Virus record (IMG/VR): IMGVR_UViG_3300012006_000003 | Span: 1 to 64,000 of that record | Strand: one strand, 5' to 3' | Length of the DNA: 64,000 bases | Source: a virus | Shown: piece by piece, positions 63,688 to 64,000 of the stretch | How the letters are laid out: each line of letters begins with the position of its first letter | How positions within the stretch are numbered: position 1 is the first letter of the stretch | The notes under the pieces: generated by a model | What the model saw: only the letters and a program-made list of their open reading frames with translations | What the model was told of the DNA's origin: nothing | Database searches by the model: none | Translations under genes and position numbers: made by a program

Positions 63688-63983
63688 GCTGTCTCAAGAT
63701 TATCAATTATTTCTTTAGCTAATATTACAGATGCTTCATCATTTGATTCCAACATAGCTTTTAAATTAGCACATTCTTCTTTAGTCATTTTATTTTCAAG
63801 TTCTATAATACGTATACTTTGTTTATATATTTTTAACCCAAGTTTTTGAATATAAACTGATATACCGTCATGACGAGAAATACCATCCATTGCAAATGCA
63901 CTACTACCTATATCAGTAGCAACACTACCAATATGATTAGATGTATATAGACCTTGTGCTGTTAAATTTCCTAGAGTTGCCAT
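63684..63983 (-). CDS. Small helical protein of unknown function, 99 aa
   Basis: Not recognised. It begins MATLGNLTAQGLYTSNHIGS and has a predicted coiled coil in the second half (KQSIRIIELENKMTKEECAN). A Gly/Asp segment (TDIGSSAFAMDGISRHDGIS) lies between. The start has an A/T-rich leader and the end overlaps the nuclease start by 4 bases, so the two are translationally coupled. It could be a packaging or structural accessory protein. Confidence 0.62.
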   Translation of the reverse strand: MATLGNLTAQGLYTSNHIGSVATDIGSSAFAMDGISRHDGISVYIQKLGLKIYKQSIRIIELENKMTKEECANLKAMLESNDEASVILAKEIIDNLETA

Positions 63984-64000
63984 AATTATAATGCGTTAAG

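Noticed and set aside
2099-63849. Many plus-strand open frames of 60-190 codons
   Set aside because: All lie antisense to long minus-strand genes, have hydrophobic or Ser/Leu/Ile-rich products typical of reverse-complement A/T-rich coding DNA, and show no family motif or plausible operon spacing.
63984-64000. Possible end of a further gene (LNAL then TAA on the minus strand)
   Set aside because: Only five codons are visible, too few to support a gene.
1-64000. Alternative genetic code (recoded TAG or TGA), known in some crAss-like phages
   Set aside because: Genes end normally at TAA, TAG (for example portal) and TGA (for example the 195-aa gene), and no long frame is interrupted by in-frame stops.
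1-64000. tRNA genes, CRISPR arrays, integrase or insertion sequences
   Set aside because: No cloverleaf-like segment, repeat-spacer pattern, transposase motif or terminal inverted repeats were seen; nearly all bases are coding.

Overview
The window is one continuous late (virion) gene block of a crAss-like bacteriophage (order Crassvirales), a podovirus group whose hosts are Bacteroidota. The assignment rests on gene content and order: terminase large subunit, portal, scaffold and major capsid protein on the right; Cys-rich fibre and appendage proteins in the middle; ring and muzzle-type tail proteins near 34-42 kb; then large virion cargo proteins ending in giant chains, one of which carries the DFDVD double-psi beta-barrel motif of the crAss-like virion RNA polymerase. 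The DNA is strongly AT-rich. Every supported gene is on the minus strand, so transcription runs from the right edge to the left edge, with gaps of only a few bases or overlaps such as TAATG and ATGA. Start codons have no Shine-Dalgarno sequence and sit behind A/T-rich leaders, as in Bacteroidota. TAA, TAG and TGA all act as stops, so there is no sign of stop-codon recoding. No tRNA, CRISPR array or integrase was seen.

Layout in transcription order. 64-60 kb: a small unknown protein, a RecB/Cas4-like PD-(D/E)XK nuclease, an unknown 171-aa protein and TerL. A GIY-YIG homing endonuclease gene lies between TerL and portal. 59.5-53.7 kb: portal, probable scaffold, major capsid protein followed by a strong terminator. 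53.6-49.3 kb: a 336-aa capsid-associated protein, then five small Lys/Gly-rich proteins. 49.3-46 kb: an adaptor or ring-like protein, a Dps-like ferroxidase, an abundant-type 434-aa virion protein with its own terminator, a conserved 180-aa protein and a 44-aa zinc-ribbon peptide. 46-42 kb: three Cys-rich appendage or fibre proteins, ended by a strong terminator with a candidate promoter behind it. 41.8-34.2 kb: a 195-aa protein, two ring-type proteins and the 1757-aa muzzle-type tail protein. 34.2-23.2 kb: four 835-982-aa proteins resembling crAss cargo proteins. 23.2 kb to the left edge: giant cargo proteins of 2407, 3977, 655 and more than 699 residues.

The most striking content is in the giant chains. 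The 3977-aa protein holds an HEAWH zinc-metallopeptidase motif (residue 859), the RNA polymerase active-site motif (residue 2326), and then a C-terminal string of four small modules: DUF4326-like, AlkB-like 2-oxoglutarate/Fe(II) dioxygenase, YpsA-type SLOG, and NADAR N-glycosidase. Each is bordered by a near-identical S/T-Q linker. The neighbouring chains carry a PD-(D/E)XK nuclease (2407 aa) and a Pol-beta-type nucleotidyltransferase (655 aa). If these proteins are injected with the genome, as is inferred for crAss-like RNA polymerases, the phage would deliver transcription together with nucleic-acid repair, ADP-ribose removal and nucleotide-sensing activities at the first moment of infection. 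That is inference from motifs, not demonstrated here.
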